This document shows, one piece after another, positions 38,910 to 54,300 of a DNA stretch of 64,000 nt. Numbering within the stretch: position 1 is the stretch's first letter; every line of letters begins with the position of its first letter. Location of the stretch: assembly GCA_025765595.1 (NCBI GenBank), contig JAIVFH010000091.1, positions 62,001 to 126,000 on the forward strand, in the 5' to 3' direction. Source of the DNA: Obelidium mucronatum. Taxonomy: Eukaryota > Chytridiomycota > Chytridiomycetes > Chytridiales > Chytriomycetaceae. Under the pieces are notes generated by a model that was not told the DNA's origin, searched no databases, and saw only the letters and a list, made by a program, of their open reading frames with translations. Both the position numbers and the translations under genes were made by a program.

Positions 38910-39034
38910 CGAGGAGAAGGGGGTTGTAATCTTTGAACCCACCTATGCCCGAGTAGATGCAGTTTGCAGCGCGTCACTCATTCTGTTCTCTGCGAGGAAA
39001 GGGGGCTGTATTCTTTGAAGTTTGAGCCCACCTG
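38910..39034. repeat. Pair of imperfect direct repeats
   Basis: The segment starting at 38910 (CGAGGAGAAGGGGGTTGTAATCT...) reappears at 38993 as CGAGGAAAGGGGGCTGTATTCT..., each followed by TTTGA(A/G)CCCACCT. Spacing about 83 bases. Seen directly; meaning unknown. Confidence 0.6.
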
Positions 39035-39689
39035 GTCCTGACAGATGGTTTGAAAGCGAAAGGCCATCGAATCAGTCTCGAATCAAGAGCAATTTTCTAG
39101 GATATCACTTAAGTCTACTTCAATCATCGGCTTTGCGAGTTGGTCCAGTGGAATATCATTTCATTCAGATGACAGAATTATCAACGCCTGCGACAGAAAC
39201 AACGGTGACTGCTACCTGCCATCAGATGTAATAGGGTAAGCCAATAAACAAATCACATTCGCAGGGACTCAAATGTTTTTTATGGCGGTTGATAGTCCTT
39301 GAAATTCGCACAATGCAGGCTTCCACCCTGCAATACAGTTAAAAAACGCCGAAGTCTGGCACTAAAATAGCTTAGAAGCGCTCTATGAAATGTAGCGGAA
39401 CAAGCGCTTGTGAAGAATGGTCATAATTTTTGGTTTCGACATTAATCGCGGAAACAGTCCGGGCACCCAGGCGCACTGAGATGACAGGAGCCAATTTGGA
39501 AAGCCACGTATTATTTATTCCAAGATACAGCATGATGAGGCGGAACAAGGGGGAGACAAGCGAAAAACTTTCGAGCAACGTTAACAATAAATAACGAATC
39601 TGGTTTCTCCAACAGTAACCGCGTGTCGGCATTGTTTTAACTTTGTTTTAGTTGAGTTGAATTGCTTGAACAGTACTTTGATGTAAAAA

Positions 39690-39759
39690 GGATGGCAGGG
39701 ATCGAACCGATGACTCTTGTTATAAAATAAGAGTGCGTAATCCAACTGAGCTATGACTT
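39690..39759 (-). pseudogene. tRNA-like relic (possibly tRNA-Ile derived)
   Basis: The minus strand reads TAGCTCAGTTGGATTA (D-arm), a hairpin CTCTT...AAGAG with a 10-base loop, and GGTTCGATCCC (T-loop). A TATAA within the loop resembles the isoleucine UAU anticodon region. The acceptor ends do not pair, the T-stem has mismatches and the anticodon loop is three bases too long, so a working tRNA is unlikely. A tRNA-derived SINE head is an alternative. Confidence 0.4.
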
Positions 39760-39920
39760 CACACTAGTTTGTGACAAAATAAAATCTATATTAATAATTT
39801 CACAGTATTTACGGACTGGGCGCTGAAACAAAATGTCGCAGGTGTGAGCTAGCATTTGTAAGACTCAAAGAGCGTAGAGGACAGTTGATTTGAACGCTGG
39901 CTTTTATTTTGAATTTGTAA

Positions 39921-39960
39921 AGTACTGGATTTCATACCAAAAGTATTGGAGTCCAGTACT
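39921..39960. repeat. Foldback (inverted repeat) AGTACTGGA / TCCAGTACT
   Basis: AGTACTGGA at 39921-39929 is the exact reverse complement of TCCAGTACT at 39952-39960, with a 22-base loop. A further TCCAGTACT occurs at about 40017. Could be the remnant of a miniature inverted-repeat element or a transcription-termination hairpin. Confidence 0.55.
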
Positions 39961-40255
39961 TTTAAAAAATTATGAGGTATTTCCTGCGGTATAAAGGGGG
40001 GTCCGAATGTATTGAGTCCAGTACTCCCCGTATAAAGGGCCAAAGTACCAAGTTTCCTCTTGCCAATCGGCTCTTTGGGTCATGGAGAAGGTCTGTACAA
40101 AAAATGGGGTCTTTATTGGTGTTGGCGGTGCGGTGCCGCCCTTCCGACTCTTTCCCCCTTTGTTCTTTTTTTGGACTTTGAAAATTTTCATGGTCCCCCC
40201 CTCTATACCTATAGTACTGTATTGGTCTTGGGTATTTTTTAACTAACAAAACCAT

Positions 40256-41494
40256 TTATTTCGCAAAAAAACAATGCTTCATCAGTTCTCCAATGACTTT
40301 CACATTTAATGAGTTTCCAAGGAGATTATACCGCTGCGATAATGAAACTGATTCAGGAAACTCAAGTTTATGGGATCGCGAAGTACTTTCAGTAGCGTCA
40401 ATTGGGAATGCATGCAATCGAGCCACTTCAGTAGGAGTAAAAAATCTCAATCCTAGATCTACTATTGAAGCATTGTCGTCAAAGTTTGGTTGAGTCACCT
40501 AACATTACAAAACAAATTCTGATAAGTATTCAAAAAAAAAAATAACGCGTCCGAGTTTCTATGAAAGAAAAAGTCAAAAACGTACGTCCATATTCCTGGT
40601 TTGAACAAACGATCCAGCTCTCGTCACCATCTTTGATCCATACGCCTTGGTAATGGTCGATGACCGCACAGACTCCGGCCTCACAATATCAAACCTAAAC
40701 GTCGGTCTACTCGTAATATAATGAGTCGGCAATAAATACGGCTTGAGATCCTCTAAATTCTGCTCCATATACATGGACAGCGGTGGTGGCACCACAACTG
40801 AATCGGACCCATCCAAAGGCCACACAGTCTTTAAATTCAAAGTCAAATCAGGTTCCTCCGAATCCTTCAAAGGCAAACATCCACCCAGCGTAGCCGCAAT
40901 ATAATACCGTCGCCGGTCGTTCGGGATCCCAAACTGCAGCGGCGATACAATAAATTCTGTATACGCGTAACCCATCCTCTGCAACACCGTCACCAACATA
41001 TTCCTACACACACTCTTTTCAAAATTTGGCACATTCTCCAAGAACAAAAACTTTGGCGGAGACTTGATTTCGGGCAAGAGTTCTAGTAACCTGAGAAGCG
41101 GCTTACTCCGATCATCCTTCTCGTCCAACGCTTTCCCACCTGACGTGAAGGGCTGGCAAGGCGGGGACAGAAGCCACAAGTCTACTTCCCCAAACTTGTC
41201 GATATCCTTGGCGGAAAGGACTGCCAGTGTTTTCGTGGATGGTTTGGATCCAAAGTTGTGTGCGTATACTGAGTTTGCAATTTGGTTGATGTCAAAGGCG
41301 GTGAGAACGTGGGGTTGTTTTTGGGTTGGTGAGTCTTTCAAGGCGTATTCGAGGCCGTAGTGGAGACCACCGATTCCGCTAAAGAATTCAAGGGCTGAAA
41401 TGCTTTCAGATTCGGATTTCAAATGCTTTGAAGGTGCAAGATCTTGAATATCTGAGCCTGAACGGGTTCTGGTTGTCTTTGAGGACTCTGCCAT
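40256..41494 (-). CDS. DNMT2: DNMT2/TRDMT1-type C5-cytosine methyltransferase
   Basis: Probable tRNA cytosine-38 methyltransferase. The start MAESSKTTRTRSGSD (41494) gives a Ser/Arg-rich N-terminus. Motif I is ALEFFSGIGGLHYGLEYAL, motif IV PPCQPFTSGGK with the catalytic Cys, motif VI FLENVPNFE, and motif VIII with NDRRRYYIA. After an intron (about 40500-40586), LGLRFFTPTEVARLHAFP and RYNLLGNSLNVKVIGEL give motifs IX-X. The DNMT2-specific CFT segment appears as STITKAYG, so the usual Cys-Phe is replaced. The length (about 380 residues) suits DNMT2 rather than a DNA maintenance enzyme. The 5' part is present a second time in the downstream duplication. Confidence 0.9.
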
Positions 41495-41939
41495 TTTAAA
41501 AAATGAAAAAAGAATTATAATAATACAGACTATGTGAACTAGTAATGAGAAAAACAAGATAAGCAAGCTGTAGTAATATTTTATAATTCGGCTTTATTCC
41601 ATTGTTTGTTTCTCGCATGCCGATCGCTTTGCTTATGCGATCGATGAGCCCCTTCTCCCCTCCCAGGAAAAGCCACCAAAAAAACACGTATTTCCGTTAA
41701 AATACCTGACCAAAGAACGGCATTCCACTCATTTCATTTTATTTTAAAAACCCTCTGACCTCGTATGAATCACTATTGCATATATTGGTGTTTTTGTTTT
41801 GGGAGTAAACAATAAATTATGGTAAAATGGCCTGATTTTTTTTTTTGACAAGTTTGAAATAAAACAACAAATAAATAGCTTGCAACCCTTGGCCCTTCGT
41901 CCCTCTCCCTCCTTACCCCCCGATATAGATATAACGAAA
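41495..41939. promoter_or_regulatory. Divergent promoter region, DNMT2 / squalene monooxygenase (unit 1)
   Basis: 445 bases between start codons. Contains GCATGCCGATCGCTTTGCTTATGCGATCGATGAG-type palindromic sequence around 41615-41650 (GATCGC...GCGATC inverted repeat) and a C/T-rich leader (TCCCTCTCCCTCC) directly before the ERG1 start. The GATCGC/GCGATC pair could be a factor site or hairpin. Function inferred. Confidence 0.5.
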
Positions 41940-43812
<1,873 letters not shown>

Positions 43813-43830
43813 AAAAGCCGCCAGCTCTCC

Positions 43831-44089
43831 TGGATGGTTTGGATCCAAAGTTGTGTGCGTATACTGAGTTTGCAATTTGGTTGATGTCAAAGGCGGTGAG
43901 AACGTGGGGTTGTTTTTGGGTTGGTGAGTCTTTCAAGGCGTATTCGAGGCCGTAGTGGAGACCACCGATTCCGCTAAAGAATTCAAGGGCTGAAATGCTT
44001 TCAGATTCGGATTTCAAATGCTTTGAAGGTGCAAGATCTTGAATATCTGAGCCTGAACGGGTTCTGGTTGTCTTTGAGGACTCTGCCAT
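43831..44089 (-). pseudogene. DNMT2: Truncated DNMT2 5' fragment (duplication unit 2)
   Basis: Repeats the first 86 codons of DNMT2 from the start at 44089 through motif I to FGSKPS, then runs into the antisense strand of the ERG1 copy 1 3' end and stops after about 30 unrelated residues. It lacks the catalytic Cys motif, so no methyltransferase can be made. It retains the full DNMT2 promoter, so a chimeric transcript antisense to ERG1 copy 1 is possible. Confidence 0.9.
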
Positions 44090-44534
44090 TTTAAAAAATG
44101 AAAAAAGAATTATAATAATACAGACTATGTGAACTAGTAATGAGAAAAACAAGATAAGCAAGCTGTAGTAATATTTTATAATTCGGCTTTATTCCATTGT
44201 TTGTTTCTCGCATGCCGATCGCTTTGCTTATGCGATCGATGAGCCCCTTCTCCCCTCCCAGGAAAAGCCACCAAAAAAACACGTATTTCCGTTAAAATAC
44301 CTGACCAAAGAACGGCATTCCACTCATTTCATTTTATTTTAAAAACCCTCTGACCTCGTATGAATCACTATTGCATATATTGGTGTTTTTGTTTTGGGAG
44401 TAAACAATAAATTATGGTAAAATGGCCTGATTTTTTTTTTTGACAAGTTTGAAATAAAACAACAAATAAATAGCTTGCAACCCTTGGCCCTTCGTCCCTC
44501 TCCCTCCTTACCCCCCGATATAGATATAACGAAA
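44090..44534. promoter_or_regulatory. Divergent promoter region, duplicated (unit 2)
   Basis: Copy of 41495-41939 at a 2,595-base offset, including the GATCGC...GCGATC inverted repeat (44214-44240) and the C/T-rich leader. It drives ERG1 copy 2 on one side and the truncated DNMT2 on the other. Confidence 0.5.
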
Positions 44535-46407
<1,873 letters not shown>

Positions 46408-46500
46408 AAAAGCCGCCAGCTCTCCTTCCCTTCTACTACCCACACTCTTGATCGTTTTTGAAATTTAAATAAAAGTAGCCATATATTTTTTTTTAATCTC

Positions 46501-49500
46501 TTAGACTCCTCCTGCTGTTGTCTGCTTCTTTTTAACCTTCTTTTCTTCCTTCAGTTTCGCCTTTTCGGCCTTCTCTGCTTCTCTCTTCCTCTTTGCAGCA
46601 TCTCTCGATTTTGCTAGATCCAATTGCTTCGCCAGTTTAGCGGGATCGACAGGAACAGCCTTCTTTCTGCCCAGAATCGCTTGTTTGATCAGAGTTTTGG
46701 TTTTTAAATATGCTTTGGATTTGATTTCATGGTCTTCATCCTATTTTTTTTTTTGGGGAAAAGGGTTAAAGCCGTTTTTTACAAACGAATTTGACAAGCT
46801 TTTTTTCTCACATCAAGTTCATCGTTTGCTGCTGCACGTGCTTCATACATTGGTTTCAGTAATCCAATGACATTTTCAGGTTTGATTGGTTTCCACGCAG
46901 TCTCTGGATCAATCATGGCGATTTCATGGGTATCTGTCGCATTTGGGTCACTGTAATGAGGGGGGGATAAGTTCTTTCATCATAAAAAAAAAAAAACGTC
47001 GGTGGACTCAACTGCTTGAGAATTATTTTTTGCTTAAGTTTAAATGAAGTGGCTTTTCTGTTCCACACTTCAACGGGAATCTGTTTTAATAGAAAGAATA
47101 AAAAAATAAAAAAATAAAATGTACAAGATCAGGAATTGATTGGCTCAAGTTGAGGTTTCACTTACCGAGGTAACCTCAATACCCAGCTCTCTCAGATTCA
47201 AAAAGTCAACGCCCAGATCCTCCAGAAAGTTACCACTGGCAACGTGGCACCGTCATATGTTAAGTTTAGTAAGTGGTTTCTCTCTTCTTAATTTTTTTTG
47301 CTTCAGACAAACTTACCTCATAATCTCAGCATCAAGTTCATTCCGATTAAACTCTCCACCCCAAGTCCCCCCACCTTCACCATTCAACCCGCCTTCCAAA
47401 GTATTTTTATAAAGAAGCGTCAACTTCTTTTTAATGTCAAATAGTTTTGCACTGTAACGTTGGATATCATTGCGAATGTAAAGATCCAACTTATTGGCGC
47501 TTTCAATGCCATTTACTTGAAGAGTACGTTTCAAAATATCCTTAAATTTTTTTTTTTTTTTTTTATAACCCAGAACAAAAAATAGTAGAAGAACGCATAC
47601 CTCTGAAGTTAGCCCTTTATCATTCTTATCAGTATAAAGCCGCAGCGTTCTTCCCAAATTATTCATAAATTGGCTTCCAATATCTGTTAGCAGTGCCAAA
47701 GCAGAGCTCTGAATGCCTGGTAAAAAACCAGTTGCATCAACACCAAAACAAAACTAGAGAAAAAGAAAAAGATCAAGAACAAAAAAAAAATTTTTGAACC
47801 ATCAAAACCAGCATGTACTAGTATTCGGCTAGTGCATTGAGTCAAGATGGCTTCAGCAGCCTCACTATTCACAACAAATTCCGATAAATTCGTTGAATCT
47901 TCTTTGGGTTTGCATGCAACAGGAGGTTGTGACATTGCAGATGCTTGTGATGCCTCTTCCGAAGAATGCTATAGTCATTCCGTTTGATTTTAAGTCTTCC
48001 ACAAGCAGGAAAAAAAAAGGATATGAACTCTGACCTCCTTCAAGCGACCATGTATCTCTTTAATTCGCCGTAAAAGTTCAATGTTTTTAGACATCAAACT
48101 TGCTACTCGACTATTTGGATCTGGGTATGCTTGACGGTGATCTGAAAGGCTTTCGGTTGGCACTCTGGTATCAACAAAAAGAAAAATCAGCGCATAGAAC
48201 GACAAAGTGAAAATAAAGAAGCAAATACGAACTCAATATTCGATCGAGGCTGCTGAATAAACGGGTAACTCGACCCGAAATGTGTCAACTCTGGCATAAA
48301 GAAGGGCCCCGCTGATTCCGACTCATTATATCGTGCCACATTTCGTTTACAGAAACCATCAAATCCGTTCAAGAACTCTTGATATTCTGCCGACTGACCA
48401 GCGATAATTGGACGGCTTGGGAACGGCGTGTTTGAACCGTGTTCGCGGGACATCTGTTGCATACAAACGGGTTAACAAAAAAAAAAACAAACGGAAAATA
48501 ACGTTTGCGGAACTCACATATGTGCTCTTTCTTTGCTCCTCTGTCACTTCCACAAACCTCTTTACTCGTACAGACGCATCCATCAAATAGTCCTCATCTG
48601 CGTCGGGTCCATCTTCGATCATTGGACCACCAGAATCAACTCCTAAAGCTACCCCTTGATTATTCTCAGAATCGGTTGTCATTGCGGCGGAACGATTGCC
48701 ATCAGCAGCACTGACGATCTCAGGGGTTCCCGCCCTACTCAAATCCATGGGTGTACTACTACTCTCACGCACAGAGTTCTCGTGCATCAACAAACCAGCA
48801 CCGCCACTGCCACCGACAGCAGTTGAAGAGTTGCTGTCATTCTCCTGTTTCACAACCGGTTTCACGTCCTCGTCGTCATCAAAGCTGATAATCACTGGAG
48901 AATCGATTGAAGCCGCTTTGGAGTTTGAATCGCCCAACGGATCAGGTCCGCCGTTTATGGGCTTGGAGTTGTTTTCCACGGAGTTGCGGGCAGCAGCAGC
49001 AGCAGTAGCGGCGGCGGCCTGTCCGTCAGATGTATCATTGCCGTGAGAGCCCCTGCGTACTTTTCCGCCTTTTGTAGATCGTTTTTGTCCTTTCTGAGAT
49101 TTCAAAAAAAAATATCAAGTTCAGCTTGAGTCTGGGTGGATCACTTTCCCAAAAGACTCAAAAAAAGAAAAAAAAAAAGTATACCGTTGCCCCTGATTTG
49201 TCCTCGTCTAATGAGGAAAGTAGGTGAGTGAAGTTAAAAAAGGAATCAGGAAAAAAAAACGATACCATCATCACTCTCAGATTCGGGTTCTTGTGGCTTA
49301 ATAATAATCTTGATGTCTGGGACACGTTTCAACAAATCTTGAGATTTCCTCTTCATCATGAACGCTTTTTTACGATAAATGCTTTCCTATACGCATGAAA
49401 AAATGAGCGGAGAGAGAGTTAAACGCGTTGGTAGAGTGACGGCGACAAAAAAAATGCTGCGAAACTGGTTGCTGGTTGAAATGAAGGCAGTTTGACCAAA

Positions 49501-49620
49501 TCAGACCCAAGTCTTTCGAAAAGTCTTCTTTACTGAGATATTCCAGGGCATGAAGTTTTTTGGTCATTGTTCCAAGGTCCATAGGGTTTTTGATGACTAT
49601 TATAAGTGGTTGTTGTTGTT

Positions 49621-49662
<42 letters not shown>

Positions 49663-50243
49663 TTTTGGTTAGTTGTGTCACTTCTTGAAACCCCCACCAA
49701 CCATCATAATAATCAGGAACATCCTTCTTGGATACTCGAACAAGGAAAGGTTCTGAATGCTCAGTGTAATTTTTTAATTCAATGAGAGTTTTTTCTAGTG
49801 CTTCATAGAGGGCTTCTTGTCCAATCCTATAATCGTGAGCCTACATGCAATACAAGTTAACACAAAAAGTACCAACATTCAATAACTTTTTTTTTTTTTA
49901 AAAAAAAATCGAACCCATTTAGATCGGGAGCGTTTCAGTCGTTGAACCAGATTCCTCATGTCTTTTTCCTTGTCGGGTCTCGCGTTTTTCGCAATCACGT
50001 CAAAGAGAAACTGCATGAAGATGAACAAGAGCAATTTAATATTTCACATCGAGAGAGCAGGTTTTCTGAACATCTTGCTCTATTTGCTGGTGATGGATAG
50101 AAATGGATGAAATATCTGTAGTATGCCCCAGGGCAGTGAACTGAAAAAAAAGCGTATCGCCTTCGGCGTTAAAATACGAAAACAAAAACCTTGAGGTTAT
50201 CGGGATCATCTGATTTTGCAGGTTCGGAAGACTGGTAACAAAC

Positions 50244-50277
<34 letters not shown>

Positions 50278-50826
50278 TTCTAAGCCAAAGAAAATGTAAA
50301 AGGTACTAGTTGTCAAAAACATACTTTCGTGTTTGAATTCGCCTGGGACTGCTGGCTCCTCTGTTGGTTCTGTTTTGTCTTTGATGCATCTTCATCCTTG
50401 ACCTGTGGGGGATCCCTGAATAAGACCCCGAAAAAAAATAACAAGAAAAAGTGTAGAGCAAGCACTCACAGCTTGAGCACGTGCTTTCGCCAATTCTTCC
50501 GGATTGTACATGTTGATAAAGACGCGATCAAATTCCAACGAGTGAAACATGTCATCGAAAATAGGATTGCGACTCGATTCTGGATCCGACGCAGTATTGT
50601 CGATGGACAAAGCAAGAGGAACTGTTCGATTGATGCATTCTTCAAAGAGGAGAGTTCGAATGGCAAACGAGTCCGCTGGACCAGTGTCAGGGTCTCTGTG
50701 GCCGGCACAAAAGAGGGCCCACGATTCGTCCGAAGCTGTTGCGGTTTGTAGGAGTTGCAGGGCGGATGCTGTGAGAGGCGGCTTTGAAGCGAGCAGCGTC
50801 TGAGCAAGCGGCCTGCAGTGGTCCAT
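46501..50826 (-). CDS. SPT7: SAGA complex subunit Spt7-like (bromodomain and histone fold)
   Basis: Scaffold of the SAGA co-activator. The N-terminal region starts [18 protein letters not shown] (50826). A bromodomain lies around 49800-49480 with [20 protein letters not shown] and [16 protein letters not shown] residues. An acidic, Ser/Ala-rich middle follows ([13 protein letters not shown]). Next a region with [14 protein letters not shown], then a histone fold: [20 protein letters not shown] spliced to [20 protein letters not shown] (about 47690-47450). The tail is Lys/Ala/Glu-rich ([20 protein letters not shown]) and ends at TAA 46501-46503. About 14 introns, several with long homopolymers (T40 at 49622-49661, A31 at 50245-50275). 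TFIID subunits were considered, but the bromodomain/histone-fold order fits Spt7. Confidence 0.85.
49622..49661. repeat. T40 homopolymer in an SPT7 intron
   Basis: Forty consecutive T on the plus strand (poly-A on the transcribed-sense strand) inside an intron. Length is probably variable and hard to sequence. Confidence 0.9.
50245..50275. repeat. A31 homopolymer in an SPT7 intron
   Basis: Thirty-one consecutive A on the plus strand (poly-T in the sense direction, upstream of an acceptor), so it may act as an extreme polypyrimidine tract. Confidence 0.9.
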
Positions 50827-50904
50827 TTGTTTTGTGTTTTTAAATAAATAATAAAACTTAAAATAAATTAAATAATTGAAAATAAAACACTCGACACAAG
50901 TTTA

Positions 50905-51279
50905 ATGCTCTCCCAGAAAGAAACCGATGGATTCGTTCTGTACTTGTCTTCTTTCGCCGCACTTCTTCTCTACTTGATATGGGCTCTTGTACCCGATACT
51001 GTGCTTGAAAAGATGCACATCACATACTACCCATCCAAAGAGTGGGCTCGCGTCCTTCCCGTGTGGCTCATTGGTCTGATCCCACTCACGCTTGCCATGT
51101 TTGCAGCAGTCAACCTGCTCAACACTCCGCCGCTGCAGTCCCGCATCACCATCACCGATGAACACGCAGCTGTGAAGCAGCAGCCCCGGTTGAATCGACA
51201 CGATACCCGTCTTCAAGATGTGCCAATTACGCGTGTGAACAGGAACATTCTGTATCGGAAGGCAGGGGGAATAAATTGA
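50905..51279 (+). CDS. GPI-GlcNAc transferase subunit P (PIG-P/DPM5-like)
   Basis: Small endoplasmic-reticulum membrane subunit of the enzyme that makes the first GPI-anchor intermediate. 124 residues, no intron. FVLYLSSFAALLLYLIWALVP is TM1, YYPSKEWARVLPVWLIGL matches the conserved Y-x-P-x-(K/R)-x-W-A motif before TM2, and LLNTPPL follows TM2 as in the family. The C-terminal third is polar. The start codon is 79 bases from the divergent SPT7 start. Confidence 0.88.
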   Translation: MLSQKETDGFVLYLSSFAALLLYLIWALVPDTVLEKMHITYYPSKEWARVLPVWLIGLIPLTLAMFAAVNLLNTPPLQSRITITDEHAAVKQQPRLNRHDTRLQDVPITRVNRNILYRKAGGIN

Positions 51280-51390
51280 AATTTGTGTAAAGTGCAAAGA
51301 ATACTTTTGAATAATGTCGTTCGGGCATGGTCTGGACACACTTGATATCTGAGAGACCGACTGACTGACTGACTGAATGACTGGCACTGC

Positions 51391-54300
51391 ACACAGGATC
51401 GGCGTACCTGGAAAGCCTCGAGCCCGACGGACAGAGCTTTATCGCCGGCCGCAGTGTGGGTGTCGGACAGTATTCCAACCACCAACCACCAACCATCACA
51501 CACCCCCCAGTTCCAGGTGCAGTACGCCACGGGCGGCGCCGGCGTCGCGTGGACGGCCGGCTCGAGCAACTGCGTGTTTGCGTCGCCCGGCGCGGCGGCG
51601 TCGACTGTCACGTGTGGCGCGGCGGGCGTCGAGGCGCTGGCGGTTTCCAGCGCGGCGGTGGCGGCGGACACGCTCTTCGTGACGGTCGGCGCGCCACGCG
51701 GCTGCTTCCGCTGGCTGCTGGCGGCCGGCGCGCGCCGAGTCGTGGCGGCGTCCGCAACAGGCGTCGCCCGCGTGTGGGTCGCCGACCCCGCGCGGCTCGG
51801 CGCCGAGGAGGCGCTGGGCACCGCCGCCGCGCCGTCGGCAAACTCAAAGGCGCTGTCGACGGCCTTCGCGAATGTCGGCGAGTATCCGGACGTCGCGCTG
51901 GCCGGCACCGGCGCTGCGCTGCTCTCAGTCGGGGACTTCAACGCCGCGGGGTACTCTGCTCTCGCGCTTCGTATTCTGTGCTGCTCTGACGCGTTTGTTT
52001 TATGATAAGGTACTGGGAGGTGACGTATTCTGCCACGTCTGCCCACTCGCTGGCAACAACCATCAAAGGACACTCGATATCAATCATGGACTGCTCAATC
52101 GAGCCACTGACTACAATGATTTATGTGCAGCCTGCCTCGCAAAGCACCTGGTTCACAGCCACAACAGCTGCTGCGGGAGGCTCAGCATCGTTTGCAGTAT
52201 TCTCGAACGCTTGTGCATCAAATATCATGCTCGCTACCAGCAATGTCTATGGCTCAGGAAACTTGGCCATTTCAATGTCATACTTTTTGGTGACGAATGA
52301 GCCCGTCTTGACGGCAGCCTTCAATTTGGATGCCAGTGGAATCAAATCTATTGCCGCCTCGTCCCTCGGAGTCTCGATACTAACAACAAACTCAGCTGTT
52401 TACTATGTAGATTTGAATTCTACAACGGCTGTTCGAGCGACTGGTTTAAGTTCGACTTTGACAAACATCAAATCAGCAACTATATGCAGCACGAAATCAG
52501 TGTCTTTAAATTCTCATATTGTAACCTGGAACAATCAAGCAGCCACGACATTCTTCTTTTATTCGTTGGATGGAGGGAAGACATTCACAAAATTTGACTT
52601 GGCTTCGAAACTGGGGGCGTCATCTACAGCGCGTATCAAAGATGTATTGATTTCCCAACAATTGCTGAGTTACATTGTTATGGTCCGTGATAATTCCGAT
52701 GACAAACTATTTGTTTTCAATCCGTTTCTGGCAACTGCCTCATCTGCCTTTGTGTTTTCATTGTCAACGAGACTTATTGATGCAACAAATGCTGTGCCGG
52801 TTTCAATGACTGAAGGAGTTGGCAGCTTGTTATTCAGCGGGGATGCGCTATATTTGAGGTTTCTTGTTTGCAAAAGCCACAAACTTTTTTATTGAAAAAA
52901 TGGCTGACATGGCTGTCACTCACACAGTCCAGACTTTGGTCAAACCATGTTTCCAATTACACTGCAAAGTCGAAACCCAGCCCTTCCTGCCGCTGGATTG
53001 GCTTCTGGAGAATACATCAAACAGACTAGCATTTCTCAAGATGTCCGAGAATTTGCTGTATTGACATCGAATAACCGAATATTCTACGGGAAAACGGGCA
53101 TATCCGTTGCTATTGAGCTTTCTGGTGGTCTTTTGTCATCACAATGTAAACAGGAACCGGTCACTTTTTTTTCGGCGCTAACTTCACAGTTTCAGCCGCG
53201 CAAATTGGTTTTGACGGACTTCAGAGATTGATTGTATATACACCATCAAGTTCGGCCAGTTATGTTGTGAGCAGAATTATTTCAATTCCAAATGAAGTGC
53301 TTAGTCCCAGGTACTTTTTTTGGAAATAATAATCTTCTAATGTTGACGCTCTTGGTTTGGATATTTCTAGAGCTCCTATCGCATCAAACCCTACACTCGT
53401 TTGCCCATATTCATCATGGACAACCGACTTGCTGTCAGACTACATCCTGGATATGGGTTTGAACATGCAAAAACTGTTTTGTTAGGTTTTAACGATAGGT
53501 TTTTGTGTTCAAGGTGAATCGTTTACAATCACAGCCAACGTTACTGCAGGAACAACGACAGTCAAAGATATAGCAGTAAGAGACTCAACTCCCCTCAAAA
53601 AAGGCAAACGTCTGAATAACAAAATTGTGTCGATATGCAGATGTCCTTCTCCAATTACAGCATCCTGTCAGTCAATTCATCGACATCCTCCGCCACATCG
53701 AACGACGCCCTCGCTCCTTCATCCAACCTCGTAACCCTCTCCACAACCATCCAAGTAAGCCCAAGAAGCAACCTCCTCTCTGGAACAACACAAATCGGAA
53801 TCCGACCCAACTCCGCAAACCTTGCGTGCCCAAACCAATTCCAAACCGCGTCGTGCACAGTCGGATGTCCCACCACCCGAAGAATGATTCTTCGGAACCC
53901 GGCCACGAATGGATCCAGTTTGATTCGAGGGCATTCGTATCCATCTCTAACGACTTTGGACTGCACGAAAGCGCCAGCGTCAATCTACCTTCCACCCGGA
54001 ACATGGGTATCCGACTGGACAACCTTCTCGAGACCCAATTATGAAAAACACATGAGCTACAACTGTTCAAGCATGGGCGGGCCGCCCATAGACGTGTTTT
54101 ATGGGACAGCGTTTCAGCCTGTATTGGATGTATTTGATGGAGATGTGTTTGTGAAAACCGTGACTGCGAATTTCGGGGTCTGGGAAGTGAATGGGAGAAC
54201 GTTTGGGTATAATTTGACGAATTCCAAGGTTGGGTGTCGGAGTGCGGTTCAGACTTGGAGTGGATTGTTTCAGGCTGCGGTTGCGGTTGCGGGGGGTGTG

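Larger units (their letters stand above)
38704..40255. other. Gene-poor, repeat-bearing island
   Basis: About 1.55 kb without a supported protein gene. Short open frames here have no recognisable protein content. It contains an imperfect direct repeat (38910-38945 and 38993-39034, both with GGGGG-T-GTA-TCTTTGAA followed by a CCCACCT), a degenerate tRNA-like sequence at 39690-39759, and a foldback at 39921-39960. Between 39970 and 40260 there is an AT/GC-mixed stretch with two copies of GTATAAAGGG and another TCCAGTACT. The content suggests decayed mobile elements, but no transposase or terminal repeats can be proved. Confidence 0.55.

Noticed and set aside
51213..52073. 286-codon minus-strand open frame
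   Set aside because: Antisense of the GC-rich 5' exons of the CatSper-like gene; low-complexity Ala/Pro/Ser content only.
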